Below the pieces are notes generated by a model that searched no databases, was not told the origin of the DNA, and saw only the letters and a list, made by a program, of their open reading frames with translations. From the NCBI RefSeq assembly GCF_030067675.1, contig NZ_JASJEV010000001.1:386309-450308 (forward strand): DNA of 64,000 bases, read 5' to 3'. The position numbers and the translations under genes are program-made. The first letter of the stretch is position 1; each line of letters opens with the position of its first letter. Below are positions 35,008 to 44,807 of this stretch, one piece after another. The stretch is from Chelatococcus albus (lineage in GTDB: Bacteria > Pseudomonadota > Alphaproteobacteria > Rhizobiales > Beijerinckiaceae).

Positions 35008-36372
35008 CTACGAGGCCGGACGGTTCGACCGCCCCGGTCCGACGGTTTCGCGATCGAGACGCGCGGCGAGTTCGCGCAGGGGCATCGTGATCTCGACCGG
35101 ATAGGTGAAGGGTTCGAGCCGCCGCAGCGGCTCCGGCAGACGTGCGAGCTCGGCCGCCGCGCGCGCACGCAGCTCGGCGAGATCGGCAGGGTCCGACAAG
35201 CGGCGCCCATCGCGCATGACAGGATGCAACAGCGCTTCGCCAGGGTGGCTCTCCCATTCCAGGGCGACGACGTCGCCGCAGGATCGGCCCACCGCGTCAC
35301 GCCGCCGCCAAACCTGCTTGCGTCCCGGCCAGGTCGCCTTTCCCTCTGAGCGCTTGCGCCGCGGCGTGCCGGCGTATTCCTGCAGTTTGTAGGCGCAGTC
35401 GAGGGCGGGCGCATCGACGGCCGTCGTCAGGCTCGTGCCGATGCCGTAGGCGTCGATGGGAGCGCCCTGCCGCGACAATCGCAGCAGTTCCTCCTCGTCG
35501 AGCCCACCGCTCGCCACGATGCGCGTCGTGCGCAACCCGCCTTCGTCCAGGATCGCCCGGACCCGGCGGGCATGGCTGCCGAGATCGCCGCTGTCGATGC
35601 GTACGCCGCTGATCGGAATGCCCTCCTCGGCAAGGCGAGGCGCGAGCGCAACGACGCGCCGTGCTGCCTCCTCGGTGTCATAGGTGTCGATGAGCAGCAC
35701 GAGGTTCCTCGGGCGCGACCGCGCGAAGTTCTCGAAGGCCGCCACCTCGCCCGCATGCGCCTGAACGAAGGAATGGGCCATCGTGCCGTAGAGGGGGATG
35801 CCGAAGGCGGCGCCGGCCGCCACCGTCGCCGTGCCGGCAAAGCCCGCAATGTAGCTCGCCCGCGCAGCGAGCACGCCCGCCTCCGCGCCGTGCGCGCGTC
35901 TCAGGCCGAAATCGACCAGCGCCTTGCCCGGCGCAGCGAGCACCATGCGCGCCGCCTTCGACGCGATGACCGTCTGGAAGTGGATGAGATTGATGAGCCG
36001 CGTCTCGACGAACTGGGCCTCCGGCAACGGCGCCGTTACGCGCAGCACGGGCTCGCTCGCATAGAAGACCGTGCCCTCCGGCATGGCGTCCACATGGCCA
36101 GTGAAGCGGAACTGCGCGAGATAGTCGAGAAAGTCCGCACCGAAGTCGCCGCGCTCGCGCAGGAAGCGCAGGTCCTCGGGCGAGAAGCGCAGGGTTTCGA
36201 GGAAGGTCAGCGCCTGTTCGAGGCCGGCGGCGACGAGGAAGTCCCGTCCCGGCGGCAGCGTGCGTACGAAGAGCTCGAAGACCGCCGTCTCGCCGAGGCC
36301 ATGCTCGCGATAGGCCGACATCATGTTGAGCTGATAGAGATCCGTGAAGAGTGCGCTTTCACCGCCGAGCAT
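35008..36372 (-). CDS. pncB: Nicotinate phosphoribosyltransferase
   Basis: PncB makes nicotinate mononucleotide from nicotinate and PRPP in the NAD salvage pathway. The 454-aa protein shows family motifs FTDLYQLNMMSAY at the N-terminus, RLINLIHFQTVIASKAAR, DFGLRRAHG, the GTMAHSFVQAH His segment, LIDTYDT, and SGVRIDSGDLG. ATG 36372 gives the standard start; the frame is open further upstream but with Arg/Gly-rich sequence that overlaps the Nudix gene. It is on the same strand as, and 128 bases downstream of, the Nudix gene. Confidence 0.95.
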   Translation of the reverse strand: MLGGESALFTDLYQLNMMSAYREHGLGETAVFELFVRTLPPGRDFLVAAGLEQALTFLETLRFSPEDLRFLRERGDFGADFLDYLAQFRFTGHVDAMPEGTVFYASEPVLRVTAPLPEAQFVETRLINLIHFQTVIASKAARMVLAAPGKALVDFGLRRAHGAEAGVLAARASYIAGFAGTATVAAGAAFGIPLYGTMAHSFVQAHAGEVAAFENFARSRPRNLVLLIDTYDTEEAARRVVALAPRLAEEGIPISGVRIDSGDLGSHARRVRAILDEGGLRTTRIVASGGLDEEELLRLSRQGAPIDAYGIGTSLTTAVDAPALDCAYKLQEYAGTPRRKRSEGKATWPGRKQVWRRRDAVGRSCGDVVALEWESHPGEALLHPVMRDGRRLSDPADLAELRARAAAELARLPEPLRRLEPFTYPVEITMPLRELAARLDRETVGPGRSNRPAS

Positions 36373-36500
36373 GGCTGCCCCCGGGTGCCCACGCGCCCCG
36401 CGCCGCGACGACGGGGCAAACATCTCGCTCCAGATACTACGTATGTACGTCTGGACGATCGGCGCAATGCACATCGCCGATGTCGTGTCCCCGAAGCGGG

Positions 36501-36962
36501 TCAGCCGCGGCTCAGCGTCTCCAGGCGGTCGATCAGCGGGCGCTGGGCGACGATTATCTTCTCCCGCGCCTCCGCCAGGGGAAACCATGCGGCGCGATCG
36601 ATCTCGGGGAAGGCGCACATCCGCCCGCTTCCCGGAGGCCATTCCAGCGTGAAAGTGTTGCTGCGCACGGCGCTTACGTCGAGGTCCCCCTCCAGGGCGA
36701 AGGCGACAACGCGCTTGCCGCCGGACTGCACGACCCCGCCGAGCGGCGTCAGGCGTCCGGCCGGCACTTGTCCCACTTCCTCCGCGAACTCCCGCCGGGC
36801 GGCGGCTTCCGGTGCCTCGCCCGCGCCGCATTCGCCCTTCGGGATCGACCAGGCCCCGGCGTCCTTGTTGCGCCAGAACGGCCCGCCCGGATGGACGAGC
36901 AGCAGGAAGAGGCCGTCGCTCCGGCGGCGATACAGCATGATGCCGGCACTCGTCGCGGGCAC
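36501..36962 (-). CDS. Nudix hydrolase
   Basis: The 153-aa protein has a complete Nudix box, GECGAGEAPEAAARREFAEEVG (its 20-plus residues start near 43), with the REFAEEVG core that binds metal. It begins with SAGIMLYRR, typical of NUDIX proteins of the DR1025/NTP-pyrophosphohydrolase type. Substrates are nucleoside diphosphates linked to another group; its place before pncB hints at an NAD-related role, but this is inference. Confidence 0.9.
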   Translation of the reverse strand: MPATSAGIMLYRRRSDGLFLLLVHPGGPFWRNKDAGAWSIPKGECGAGEAPEAAARREFAEEVGQVPAGRLTPLGGVVQSGGKRVVAFALEGDLDVSAVRSNTFTLEWPPGSGRMCAFPEIDRAAWFPLAEAREKIIVAQRPLIDRLETLSRG

Positions 36963-37070
36963 GGGCCGCCTCCCTTGCGAAAGATCAATGCCGCACGGGC
37001 AGTGTTCGCGATTCTACCGGAAATCACGGATCATCGATTGCGCTCCGTCGCCTTGTCCGGGAGAAATGCC

Positions 37071-37895
37071 ATGCTCAAGAACCTCCTTGTACTTTTCAAT
37101 GCGGACAACGTTGCGGTCGGCCCCTACGCGCTTTCGCTGGCCGCATTGCATCGCGCGCATCTTGTTGTCGCCTCTCCCGTGGTCGATCTGGCGCTCGCGC
37201 CCTACATGATCGCGGAAATGCCATCCGCCACCTGGGAATCCCTCCAGCAGGACACCGAACGGACCGTCCGCCGGAGGCTCGATGATTTTGTCAGCCAGGC
37301 GAAAGCCATGGGCGTGGAGGCAACCGCCCACGCAATCCCCGTGTCTCTCGGCATGGGGCCCGAACATCTCTGCAGCCGGCTCGCGCGCCATTTCGACCTC
37401 ACGCTGATCGAGCAGGCGAACCCCGATGTGAAGGGCCTCCAAGGGGAGATCATCGAGGCGATCCTGTTCGAATCCGGGCGGCCGATGCTCGTCGTTCCCT
37501 ACGTGCACCGGACACCGGCAGCCTTCGACAGGGTGCTCGTCGCCTGGGACGGCAGCGCGCCGGCAGCGCGAGCGGTCAATGATGCTCTCCCCCTGATCAC
37601 AGGCGCGGCGGAGGTGGAGATCGTGACCGTCGTCGACGGCGGCAAGGAGCCGGAGGACGAGTCCGGCCTCGACGTCGCGCAGCATCTCGCCCGCCACGGT
37701 GTCGCGGCCAGGCGCAACCGCCTCACGAGCGCCGGCGATGTCGCGAGCACGCTCCTGTCGCACATGGCCGATAGCGGCACCGACCTCCTCGTCATGGGCG
37801 GCTACGGGCATTCGCGCCTCAGGGAAATGATGCTCGGCGGGGCAACGCGCGACATCCTTGCGTCGATGACGGCGCCGGTGCTCATGGCGCACTGA
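37071..37895 (+). CDS. Tandem universal stress protein (UspA family)
   Basis: The 274-aa protein has two Usp folds. The N-terminal one (about 1-145) lacks a clear nucleotide motif, while the C-terminal one (about 150-273) has DRVLVAWDGS and the ATP-binding GGYGHSRLREMMLGGATR signature. Such proteins help in stress survival and act in the cytoplasm. ATG 37071 has GGGAGAAA before it; upstream sequence in the same frame runs antisense to the Nudix gene. Confidence 0.93.
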   Translation: MLKNLLVLFNADNVAVGPYALSLAALHRAHLVVASPVVDLALAPYMIAEMPSATWESLQQDTERTVRRRLDDFVSQAKAMGVEATAHAIPVSLGMGPEHLCSRLARHFDLTLIEQANPDVKGLQGEIIEAILFESGRPMLVVPYVHRTPAAFDRVLVAWDGSAPAARAVNDALPLITGAAEVEIVTVVDGGKEPEDESGLDVAQHLARHGVAARRNRLTSAGDVASTLLSHMADSGTDLLVMGGYGHSRLREMMLGGATRDILASMTAPVLMAH

Positions 37896-38101
37896 CCGGC
37901 GCGCCGCGGGCCACCTCCCGACGATGCCCATCAACTGGGCGGGAGCCTGCGTTCTCGCCCCGGGCGCCTCCTCGCGGCCTATGGTATTTTCGAGTGCCAC
38001 CGGTCGCTGCTGCGAACGCGGGATGACGGCCGGCAAGGCGGCGAAGCCGGTGGCGACGGCAGCGGGGGCGGGCTGGGGCGAAGCATGCGGGAGGAGGCCC
38101 C

Positions 38102-38464
38102 ATGGCTCTCTATGCCTTGCAATGCGCCTATGCACCCGTCGGGTGGGCGGCGCTCATCAAAGATCCGCAGAACCGTCTCGAGGCCGTGAGGCCCGTCGTC
38201 GAGAGGCTCGGCGGCAGCGTCGTGCACGGATGGCTCACCTTCGGACCCTACGACGTCCTCCTTGTCTGCGAGCTGCCGGACAACGTCAGCGCCGCTGCCC
38301 TCTCCATGGCGATCTCGGCGGGCGGCGCAGTCAGGGCCATCGAGACGACGGTGCTCATGACCTTCGACGACGGCATCACCGCGCTCGCCAAGGCGAAGGC
38401 CGCCGAATATGCCCCGCCGCCGAGCGAGGTGCCCTATTTCGGGGTGTATCGCGGGCACGGGTGA
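38102..38464 (+). CDS. GYD domain protein
   Basis: The 120-aa protein matches the GYD family, small ferredoxin-fold proteins of unknown function: YALQCAYAPVGWAALIKDPQNR, VHGWLTFGPYDVLLVCELPDN and RAIETTVLMTFDD. The conserved G-x-Y-D is present as GPYDVLL. A GGGAGGAGG ribosome-binding site precedes the ATG. The RutE-like reductase follows on the same strand after 60 bases. Confidence 0.9.
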   Translation: MALYALQCAYAPVGWAALIKDPQNRLEAVRPVVERLGGSVVHGWLTFGPYDVLLVCELPDNVSAAALSMAISAGGAVRAIETTVLMTFDDGITALAKAKAAEYAPPPSEVPYFGVYRGHG

Positions 38465-38524
38465 GCCGAATGCAGAAGGCCGCCCGTTTCTTGCTGACGA
38501 GACTGCCAGGCTGAGGAGGCGCCC

Positions 38525-39115
38525 ATGGGAACGCCGCTCGATGATGCCGCACTCGACACCATGTTCCGCACGGCGCGCACGCAGAACCGATGGCTCGACA
38601 AGCCGGTCTCGCGGCAGCAGCTCGTTGCCCTCTACGATCTCATGCGCTGGGGACCGACAAGCGCCAACTGCTTCCCCATCCGCATCGTCTTCGTGACGAC
38701 CACGGCCGCGAAGGAACGCCTGAAGCCGCTCGTCCTCGAAGGCAACCGCGAGAAGGTCATGACCGCGCCCGTGACGGCGGTCATGGGCTACGATACACAG
38801 TTCTATGACTGGCTGCCGCGGCTCTTTCCCCATGTCGACGCCCGCGCCTGGTTCGTGGACAAGCCCGACCTCGCCGAGACGACCGCTTTCCGCAACAGCA
38901 GCCTGCAAGGCGCCTATCTCATCCTGGCGGCGCGCGCCATCGGGCTCGACTGCGGGCCGATGTCGGGGTTCGACAACGAGGCCGTCGACCGGGAGTTCTT
39001 CCCCGGCGGACGCATCAAGTCGAACTTCATCTGCGCCCTCGGCTACGGCGACCCCGCCGGCCTGTTCGACCGGCTGCCGCGACCCGATGTCGACGAGGTG
39101 TGCCGCTTCGTCTAG
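38525..39115 (+). CDS. Nitroreductase-family protein, malonic semialdehyde reductase-like
   Basis: The 196-aa protein resembles RutE/HadB: TARTQNRWLDKPVS, DLMRWGPTSANCFPIRIVFV, NSSLQGAYLILAARAIGLDCGPMSGFD and FICALGYGDPAGL. RutE reduces malonic semialdehyde to 3-hydroxypropionate, using FMN and NAD(P)H, in uracil breakdown. No other rut genes are nearby, so it may act on malonic semialdehyde from beta-alanine or on other substrates. GAGGAGG precedes the ATG. Confidence 0.88.
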   Translation: MGTPLDDAALDTMFRTARTQNRWLDKPVSRQQLVALYDLMRWGPTSANCFPIRIVFVTTTAAKERLKPLVLEGNREKVMTAPVTAVMGYDTQFYDWLPRLFPHVDARAWFVDKPDLAETTAFRNSSLQGAYLILAARAIGLDCGPMSGFDNEAVDREFFPGGRIKSNFICALGYGDPAGLFDRLPRPDVDEVCRFV

Positions 39116-39199
39116 GTGCTGCTGGGCCAGGACCGGTCCCGCCTCGCTGACGGCGCGGGATCCTCCGTGCGCAGGATCGGCAATAGCGGGGACGGCGGC

Positions 39200-40411
39200 A
39201 TGGCGCGCGATCATCGGCGAGGCAGTCTTCTGCGGACCAGGGAGGGGGGCGGGCACGGGCGGGTCACCTTCGTCGAGCTGTTCTTCGACCTCGTCTTCGT
39301 CTTCGCCGTCACGCAGCTCTCCCACTCCCTGCTCGCGCATTTCACGCTCGCGGGCGCCGCGCAGACGGCGCTGCTCATGCTCGCCGTCTGGTGGGTGTGG
39401 ATCTACACGTCCTCGGTCACCAACTGGCTCGACCCGGAGACGATTCCCGTCCGCCTCATGCTGTTCGTGCTGATGCTGGCTGGCCTCGTGCTTTCCACGG
39501 CGATCCCCAAGGCCTTCGAGACGCGGGGCGCGGCCTTCGCCGCGGCCTACGTGTTCATGCAGGTCGGGCGCAGCCTGTTCATGCTGCGGGCGCTGAAGCC
39601 GCACAGCCCGGGCAACTACCGCAACTTCCAGCGCATCACCGCCTGGCTCGTGCTGGCCGGCCTGTTCTGGACGGCGGGCGCCTTCGCCGAGGGCAGCGCC
39701 CGTTTCGGGCTGTGGGCCGTCGCGCTCGCCCTCGAATACGTCTCTCCCTCCCTCGGCTTCTGGACGCCAGGGCTCAGCCGCTCGACGACGGCGGACTGGG
39801 ACGTGGAGGGCGGTCACATCGCCGAGCGCTGCGGCCTGTTCATCATCATCGCGCTCGGCGAATCCCTCCTCGTCACGGGCGCGACCTTCGGCAATCTCGC
39901 CTGGGCGCCGGCGACGGTCGCCGCCTTCCTCACCGCCGTCGTCGGCAGCATCGCCATGTGGTGGATCTATTTCGCCATCGGCGCCGAGCGGGCGAGCCGG
40001 CTCATCGCCGGCTCGCCCGACCCCGGGCGGCTGGCGCGCCTCGCCTATACCTACATCCACCTGCCGATCGTCGCGGGCATCATCGTCGCCGCAGTGGGGG
40101 ACGAGTTCACCCTCGCCCATCCCGATCAGCCAACCGACACGAAGACCATCCTCGCCGTGCTCGGCGGCCCGGCGCTCTTCCTCGTCGGCAACCTGCTCTT
40201 CAAGCGCGTGACGGCGGGATGGTTTCCCCTCTCCCACCTCGTCGGCCTTGCCCTCCTCGCCGGGCTGGTGCCGCTGTCGTTCTTCATGTCCGCAGCAGCC
40301 GCCGGCGCGACAGCGACGATCGTCCTCGTCGTCGTCGCGGTGTGGGAATGGCGGTCACGCGCGCCGCGCCGGGGCGCAACATCGCACGACGCACCCGATG
40401 CCAGCGCCTGA
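39200..40411 (+). CDS. LtrA-family membrane protein
   Basis: The 403-aa protein has about ten to twelve membrane helices and the N-terminal signature VTFVELFFDLVFVFAVTQLSH of the LtrA (low temperature requirement A) family, with HIAERCGLFIIIALGESLLVTG further on. LtrA was named from Listeria growth in the cold; the molecular function is unknown. The start at 39200 is preferred over 39116 because the extra N-terminal residues are Arg/Gly-rich and unlike the family. It is convergent with the aminotransferase. Confidence 0.9.
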   Translation: MARDHRRGSLLRTREGGGHGRVTFVELFFDLVFVFAVTQLSHSLLAHFTLAGAAQTALLMLAVWWVWIYTSSVTNWLDPETIPVRLMLFVLMLAGLVLSTAIPKAFETRGAAFAAAYVFMQVGRSLFMLRALKPHSPGNYRNFQRITAWLVLAGLFWTAGAFAEGSARFGLWAVALALEYVSPSLGFWTPGLSRSTTADWDVEGGHIAERCGLFIIIALGESLLVTGATFGNLAWAPATVAAFLTAVVGSIAMWWIYFAIGAERASRLIAGSPDPGRLARLAYTYIHLPIVAGIIVAAVGDEFTLAHPDQPTDTKTILAVLGGPALFLVGNLLFKRVTAGWFPLSHLVGLALLAGLVPLSFFMSAAAAGATATIVLVVVAVWEWRSRAPRRGATSHDAPDASA

Positions 40412-40463
40412 AGGTGAGGCTCGAAGGCGCTTCCACCCCGCGAATGATGCCGCGCGTGGACGA

Positions 40464-41666
40464 TCAGCCTCGCAGCGTCTCTCCGGCGCAGCGTCCGAGC
40501 GCCTCGACGACCGGCGCGACGTCCTCCAGCGTGAGGCCGGCGACGTTGATGCGCCCGGAGGGGGCGGCGTAGATCGCGTGGTCCCGGCGTAGCCCCTCGA
40601 CGGCAGCCGGGGTCAGCGGCAGGGTCGAGAACATGCCCTTCTGCCGGGCGATGGCATCGAGCTTCAGGCCCGCGGCCCGTCCTGCGGCGGCGAGTGCCTG
40701 GCGCAGGCCGGCGATGCGCGCCCGCATCGTGTCGAGCTCCGCCCGCCACTCCGCGCGCAGTTCCTCGTCCTCGAGCACGAGCCGCGCCGCCGCCGCGCCA
40801 TGGTCCGGCGGCATGGACCAGAGCACCCGCGCTGCGCTCTCGAGCACGCTCTGCACGACGCGCGCCTCCTCGGCACTCTCCGTCACCACCAGGATCGCGC
40901 CGACGCGGTCGCGATAGAGGGCGAAGTTCTTCGAGCAGGACACGCACAGGATCGCCCGCGGCAGCCGCGCCGCGATCCCGCGGGCGGGCGCGAGGTCCTG
41001 CTCCAGCCCGTCGCCGAGCCCGTGATAGGCGAGGTCGATCACCGGCACGAGGCCGCGTGCGGAAAGCGCCTTCTCGACGCGGGCCCAGCCTTGCGCGTCG
41101 AGATCCGCGCCCGCCGGGTTGTGGCAGCAGCCGTGCAGAAGGACCGCATCGTTCGCCCGCCCCTCGCCGAGTGCCGCGACCATCACGTCCACGAGCACGC
41201 TCTGCATCGCCACGTCGAAATAGGGATGGGTCCGGCAGTCGATGCCTGCCGTCGCCATAATGGGCACGTGGTTGGGCCAGCTCGGCGTGCCGACGAAGAT
41301 GCGCGCGTCGGAAGCCGAACGGCGCACAAGATCGGCCGCGAGCCTGAGCGCCCCGGTCCCGCCCGGGGTCTGAACACCGGCGACCCTGCCCGCCACGACG
41401 GCCGGATGGTCGGCACCGAGCACGAGATCGCGGAGCCGCGCGAAGAAGGCGAGGTCCCCGCCCGGCCCGAGGTAGCTCTTCGTCCGCTGCTCCTGCCACA
41501 GGCGCTGTTCCGCCTTCTTGACGGCCTGCATCACCGGGGTCTCGCCGCGCTCGTCGCGATAGACGCCGACGCCGAGATCCACCTTGCGCGGACGCGGATC
41601 GGCGCGATGCAGGTCGATCAGCGCAAGGAGGGGATCGGGCGGAAGCGGAGAGAGGCTCTTGAACAC
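40464..41666 (-). CDS. Aspartate/aromatic-type aminotransferase (class I)
   Basis: The 400-aa PLP enzyme is of the AspC/TyrB type: KVDLGVGVYRDERGETPVM, YLGPGGDLAFFARL, the CCHNPAGADL active-site loop, DLAYHGLGDGL and the Schiff-base Lys in CVSCSKNFALYRDRVG, with an Arg (SGRINVAGL) near the C-terminus that binds the alpha-carboxylate. It moves amino groups between aspartate or aromatic amino acids and 2-oxoglutarate; the preferred donor is not readable. The usual HGCCHNPTG has Ala for Thr (NPAG). Confidence 0.93.
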   Translation of the reverse strand: MFKSLSPLPPDPLLALIDLHRADPRPRKVDLGVGVYRDERGETPVMQAVKKAEQRLWQEQRTKSYLGPGGDLAFFARLRDLVLGADHPAVVAGRVAGVQTPGGTGALRLAADLVRRSASDARIFVGTPSWPNHVPIMATAGIDCRTHPYFDVAMQSVLVDVMVAALGEGRANDAVLLHGCCHNPAGADLDAQGWARVEKALSARGLVPVIDLAYHGLGDGLEQDLAPARGIAARLPRAILCVSCSKNFALYRDRVGAILVVTESAEEARVVQSVLESAARVLWSMPPDHGAAAARLVLEDEELRAEWRAELDTMRARIAGLRQALAAAGRAAGLKLDAIARQKGMFSTLPLTPAAVEGLRRDHAIYAAPSGRINVAGLTLEDVAPVVEALGRCAGETLRG

Positions 41667-41867
41667 CGGTTAGGCTCCTTGCTCGTGCATTTTCCTCGGG
41701 GGCGAGCGGCCCTCCGCTCCTTCCTCACCTCAGCGCGCGCGGAAAGCAAGGGCGACAGCACGCGGTACGACGGCCCACGTAACGGGCCTGCCGGCGGTAC
41801 ATGACGCAACGGCAAGTGGGCGGTATGATTGTTTTACAGCGGTGATCGTTGCAGCGAGGCACGCGGC

Positions 41868-44699
41868 ATGCCGAGCGCGCCCCCCACTCCCGTGTCGCCC
41901 GAAACGGCGCATCTCAGCGACCTCATCCTACGCATCGTCGACGAATTGGTGCAGGAGTCGGGAGCGCGCTGCCCGCCTGCAACCCTCGACAGCGATCTCG
42001 ACCGCGACCTCGGCTTCGACAGCCTCGGGCGGGTCGAGCTCGTGGCGCGGATCGAGCGCGCCTGCGGTGTGAAGCTCGGCGACGCGGCGTTGACGGTGGC
42101 GACACCGGGTGAACTGCTGCGCCTCGCGCTCGCCGGCAGGCCGATGGGTGCACCCGCCTCCCTCGCTCGCGAGGCGGAGCCGCCAGCGGTGGTCGCCGGC
42201 GACAACCTGCCGACCGGCGCGACGACACTCGTCGAGGTGCTGGAGTGGCACGCGGGCCGCCATGCACCGCGGGTCTACGCCTATCTCTGCGAGGAGCCGG
42301 AGGACGCCACCCCCCTCACCTACGGCGATCTGCACCGGGCCATGCACGAGGTCGCGGCCGGCCTGCTCGCGCGGGGGCTCGAGCCCGGCCAGTCGGTCGC
42401 CCTGATGCTCCCGACCGGCCGCGCCTATCTCGAGGCCTTCTTCGGCATCCTCAGGGCGGGCTGCGTGCCGGTGCCGATCTATCCCCCCTTCCGGCCGGCG
42501 CAGCTCGAGGATCATCTGAGACGCCACGTCGGCATTCTGCGCAACGCCGAGGCCCGGTTGCTGGTCACGGTGCCCGAAGCGGTGCGCTTCGCGCATCTCC
42601 TGCGTGCGCACGTGGAGACGCTGCACGAGGTGGTGACGCCGGACGCCTTGACGCGTCACCCCGCGGGCGTTGCGGCCTGGCCGCCCCTGAAGGCCGAGAA
42701 CGTCGCCCTCCTGCAGTACACCTCGGGCAGCACCGGCGATCCCAAGGGCGTGGTGCTCAGCCACGCCAATCTTCTCGCCAATCTGCGCGCCCTCGGAGAG
42801 CGCATCGAGGTCCGGGCAGACGACGTCTTCGTGAGCTGGCTGCCGCTCTACCACGACATGGGCCTCATCGGCGCGGTGCTCGGCACGCTCTACTATGGCG
42901 TACCTCTCGTCCTCATGTCGCCGCTCGCCTTCCTCTCCCGCCCGGTCAGGTGGCTCAAGGCCATCGACCGCTATCGCGGCACACTCTCGGCTGCGCCGAA
43001 CTTCGCCTTCGAGCTGTGCCTGCGCCACATCACGGACCAGGAGCTCGCCGGGCTCGATCTGAGCTCCTGGCGCCTCGCCGCCAACGGCGCGGAGCCCGTC
43101 AGCGCGCGCACGATGCGGCGCTTCGGCGAGCGCTTCGCCCGCTGCGGCCTGCGACCGCAGGCGCTGTCCGCCGTCTACGGCCTCGCCGAATGCTCGCTCG
43201 GGCTTGCCCTGCCGAGCCCGGGAGAGGGCGTGCGCACCGACCGCATCGCCCGCGAGGCCTTCATGCGTTCGGGCGTGCCGGAGCCCGTGGCTGCGGACGG
43301 GGTCGACGCCATCGAGATCGTCGCCTGCGGCTGGCCGCTGCAGGGGCACGAGATCCGCATCGTCGACGAAGCGGGCCACGAACTGCCGGAGCGGCGGGAG
43401 GGGCGGCTCGAATTCCGCGGGCCGTCGGCAACGAGCGGCTACCTGCGCAATCCGGAGGCGACGCGCCGGCTCTTCCACGGGCCGTGGCTCGACTCGGGCG
43501 ACCTCGCCTACGTGGCCGACGGGCAGGTGTATCTCACCGGCCGCGTGAAGGACGTCATCATCAGGGCCGGGCGCAACATCCATCCGCAGGAGTTCGAGCA
43601 GGCCGTCGGCGAGATCGAGGGCGTGCGCCGGGGCTGCGTCGCCGTCTTCGGCAGCCGCGACCCGCGCGACGGCACGGAGCGGCTCGTCGTCGTCGCCGAG
43701 ACGCGCGAGAGAGGGCGCGAGGCGCAGGCCACCATGGAACGGCGCATCCGCGAGGCGGCCCGCAGCCTCCTCGGCCAACCGCCAGACGCCGTCGTTTTCG
43801 TGCCGCCGCACAGCGTCCTCAAGACGTCGAGCGGCAAGGTGCGCCGCGCAGCCGTGCGCGAGCTCTACGAGCGCGGCACGCTCGGCCGCGGCGGAGGGGC
43901 CGTATGGTGGCAGATCGTACGTCTCGGCCTCGGCAGCCTCGCCCCGCGCCTGCGCCGCCTCGTGCAGCGTGGCGGCGAGGCGCTCTACGCCGGCTACGCC
44001 TGGGCGGCCTTCAGCGCGCTGATCACGCTCGCCTGGAGCCTCGTGGCGCTGCTCCCGGGGCGCGAGCAGTGCTGGGCCGTGTGCCGCGCTGCAGCGCGCC
44101 TCCTGAGCCGCTGCACGGCGACGCCCCTCGAGGTCGAGGGGCTGGAGCGGCTGCCGCCCGGACCCTGCGTGCTGACGGTGAACCACGCGAGCTACATCGA
44201 CGCCCTGGTGCTGACCGCTGCCATCCCGCGCAGCCTCCGTTGCGTGGCCAAGCGCGAGCTCGCCGGCCACTGGCCGGTGAGGGTGCTGCTCGACCGCCTC
44301 GGCACCGTCTTCGTCGAGCGGCTCGACCCGCGCGAGAGCGCCGGCGAGGCCGAACGCCTCGTCGACCTCGCGAGCCGTGGCAGCACCCTCGCCTTCTTCC
44401 CGGAAGGCACGTTCGATCGACGCTCGGGCCTCAGGCCGTTCCACATGGGAGCCTTCGTCGTCGCGGCCCGGGCCGGACTGCCGGTGGTGCCGGTGGCGAT
44501 CCGCGGCACCCGCTCCATCCTGCGGGGCGGCTCGTGGTTCCCTCGGCGCGGCCGGCTGCGCGTCGTGGTCGAGGCGCCGCTCCAGCCCGCCGGCGCCGCC
44601 TGGCAGGCGGCTGTCAAGCTGCGTGACGCTGCGCGCGCGGCGATCCTGCGCCACTGCGGCGAGCCGGACCTCGGCAACGAGAGCGTCTCCCCCGTCTAG
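41868..44699 (+). CDS. ACP-fatty acyl-AMP ligase-PlsC acyltransferase fusion
   Basis: This 943-aa protein combines three lipid domains: an acyl carrier domain (residues 15-95; phosphopantetheine Ser52 in DRDLGFDSLG), an AMP-forming acyl ligase of the FAAL type (about 115-680; YTSGSTGDPKG near 284, WLDSGDLAYV and GRVKDVIIRAGRN near 540-570, SSGKVRR near 653) and a PlsC acyltransferase (about 760-930; NHASYID near 771, FPEGTFDRR near 843). A hydrophobic segment at about 705-735 likely ties it to the membrane. It could activate a free acid, load it on its own ACP and transfer it to a lipid acceptor. Both product and acceptor are unknown. Confidence 0.93.
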   Translation: MPSAPPTPVSPETAHLSDLILRIVDELVQESGARCPPATLDSDLDRDLGFDSLGRVELVARIERACGVKLGDAALTVATPGELLRLALAGRPMGAPASLAREAEPPAVVAGDNLPTGATTLVEVLEWHAGRHAPRVYAYLCEEPEDATPLTYGDLHRAMHEVAAGLLARGLEPGQSVALMLPTGRAYLEAFFGILRAGCVPVPIYPPFRPAQLEDHLRRHVGILRNAEARLLVTVPEAVRFAHLLRAHVETLHEVVTPDALTRHPAGVAAWPPLKAENVALLQYTSGSTGDPKGVVLSHANLLANLRALGERIEVRADDVFVSWLPLYHDMGLIGAVLGTLYYGVPLVLMSPLAFLSRPVRWLKAIDRYRGTLSAAPNFAFELCLRHITDQELAGLDLSSWRLAANGAEPVSARTMRRFGERFARCGLRPQALSAVYGLAECSLGLALPSPGEGVRTDRIAREAFMRSGVPEPVAADGVDAIEIVACGWPLQGHEIRIVDEAGHELPERREGRLEFRGPSATSGYLRNPEATRRLFHGPWLDSGDLAYVADGQVYLTGRVKDVIIRAGRNIHPQEFEQAVGEIEGVRRGCVAVFGSRDPRDGTERLVVVAETRERGREAQATMERRIREAARSLLGQPPDAVVFVPPHSVLKTSSGKVRRAAVRELYERGTLGRGGGAVWWQIVRLGLGSLAPRLRRLVQRGGEALYAGYAWAAFSALITLAWSLVALLPGREQCWAVCRAAARLLSRCTATPLEVEGLERLPPGPCVLTVNHASYIDALVLTAAIPRSLRCVAKRELAGHWPVRVLLDRLGTVFVERLDPRESAGEAERLVDLASRGSTLAFFPEGTFDRRSGLRPFHMGAFVVAARAGLPVVPVAIRGTRSILRGGSWFPRRGRLRVVVEAPLQPAGAAWQAAVKLRDAARAAILRHCGEPDLGNESVSPV

Positions 44700-44807
44700 C
44701 ATGCGCCCGGCGCATCGCCGCCGCGCGAGCAGCCCGCGCCAGGTCCTTGTCCGCAGAGGCGGCGCGAGGGACAAAGGTGCCCGAACCATCAGGGAAGGTC
44801 TCGTCGG

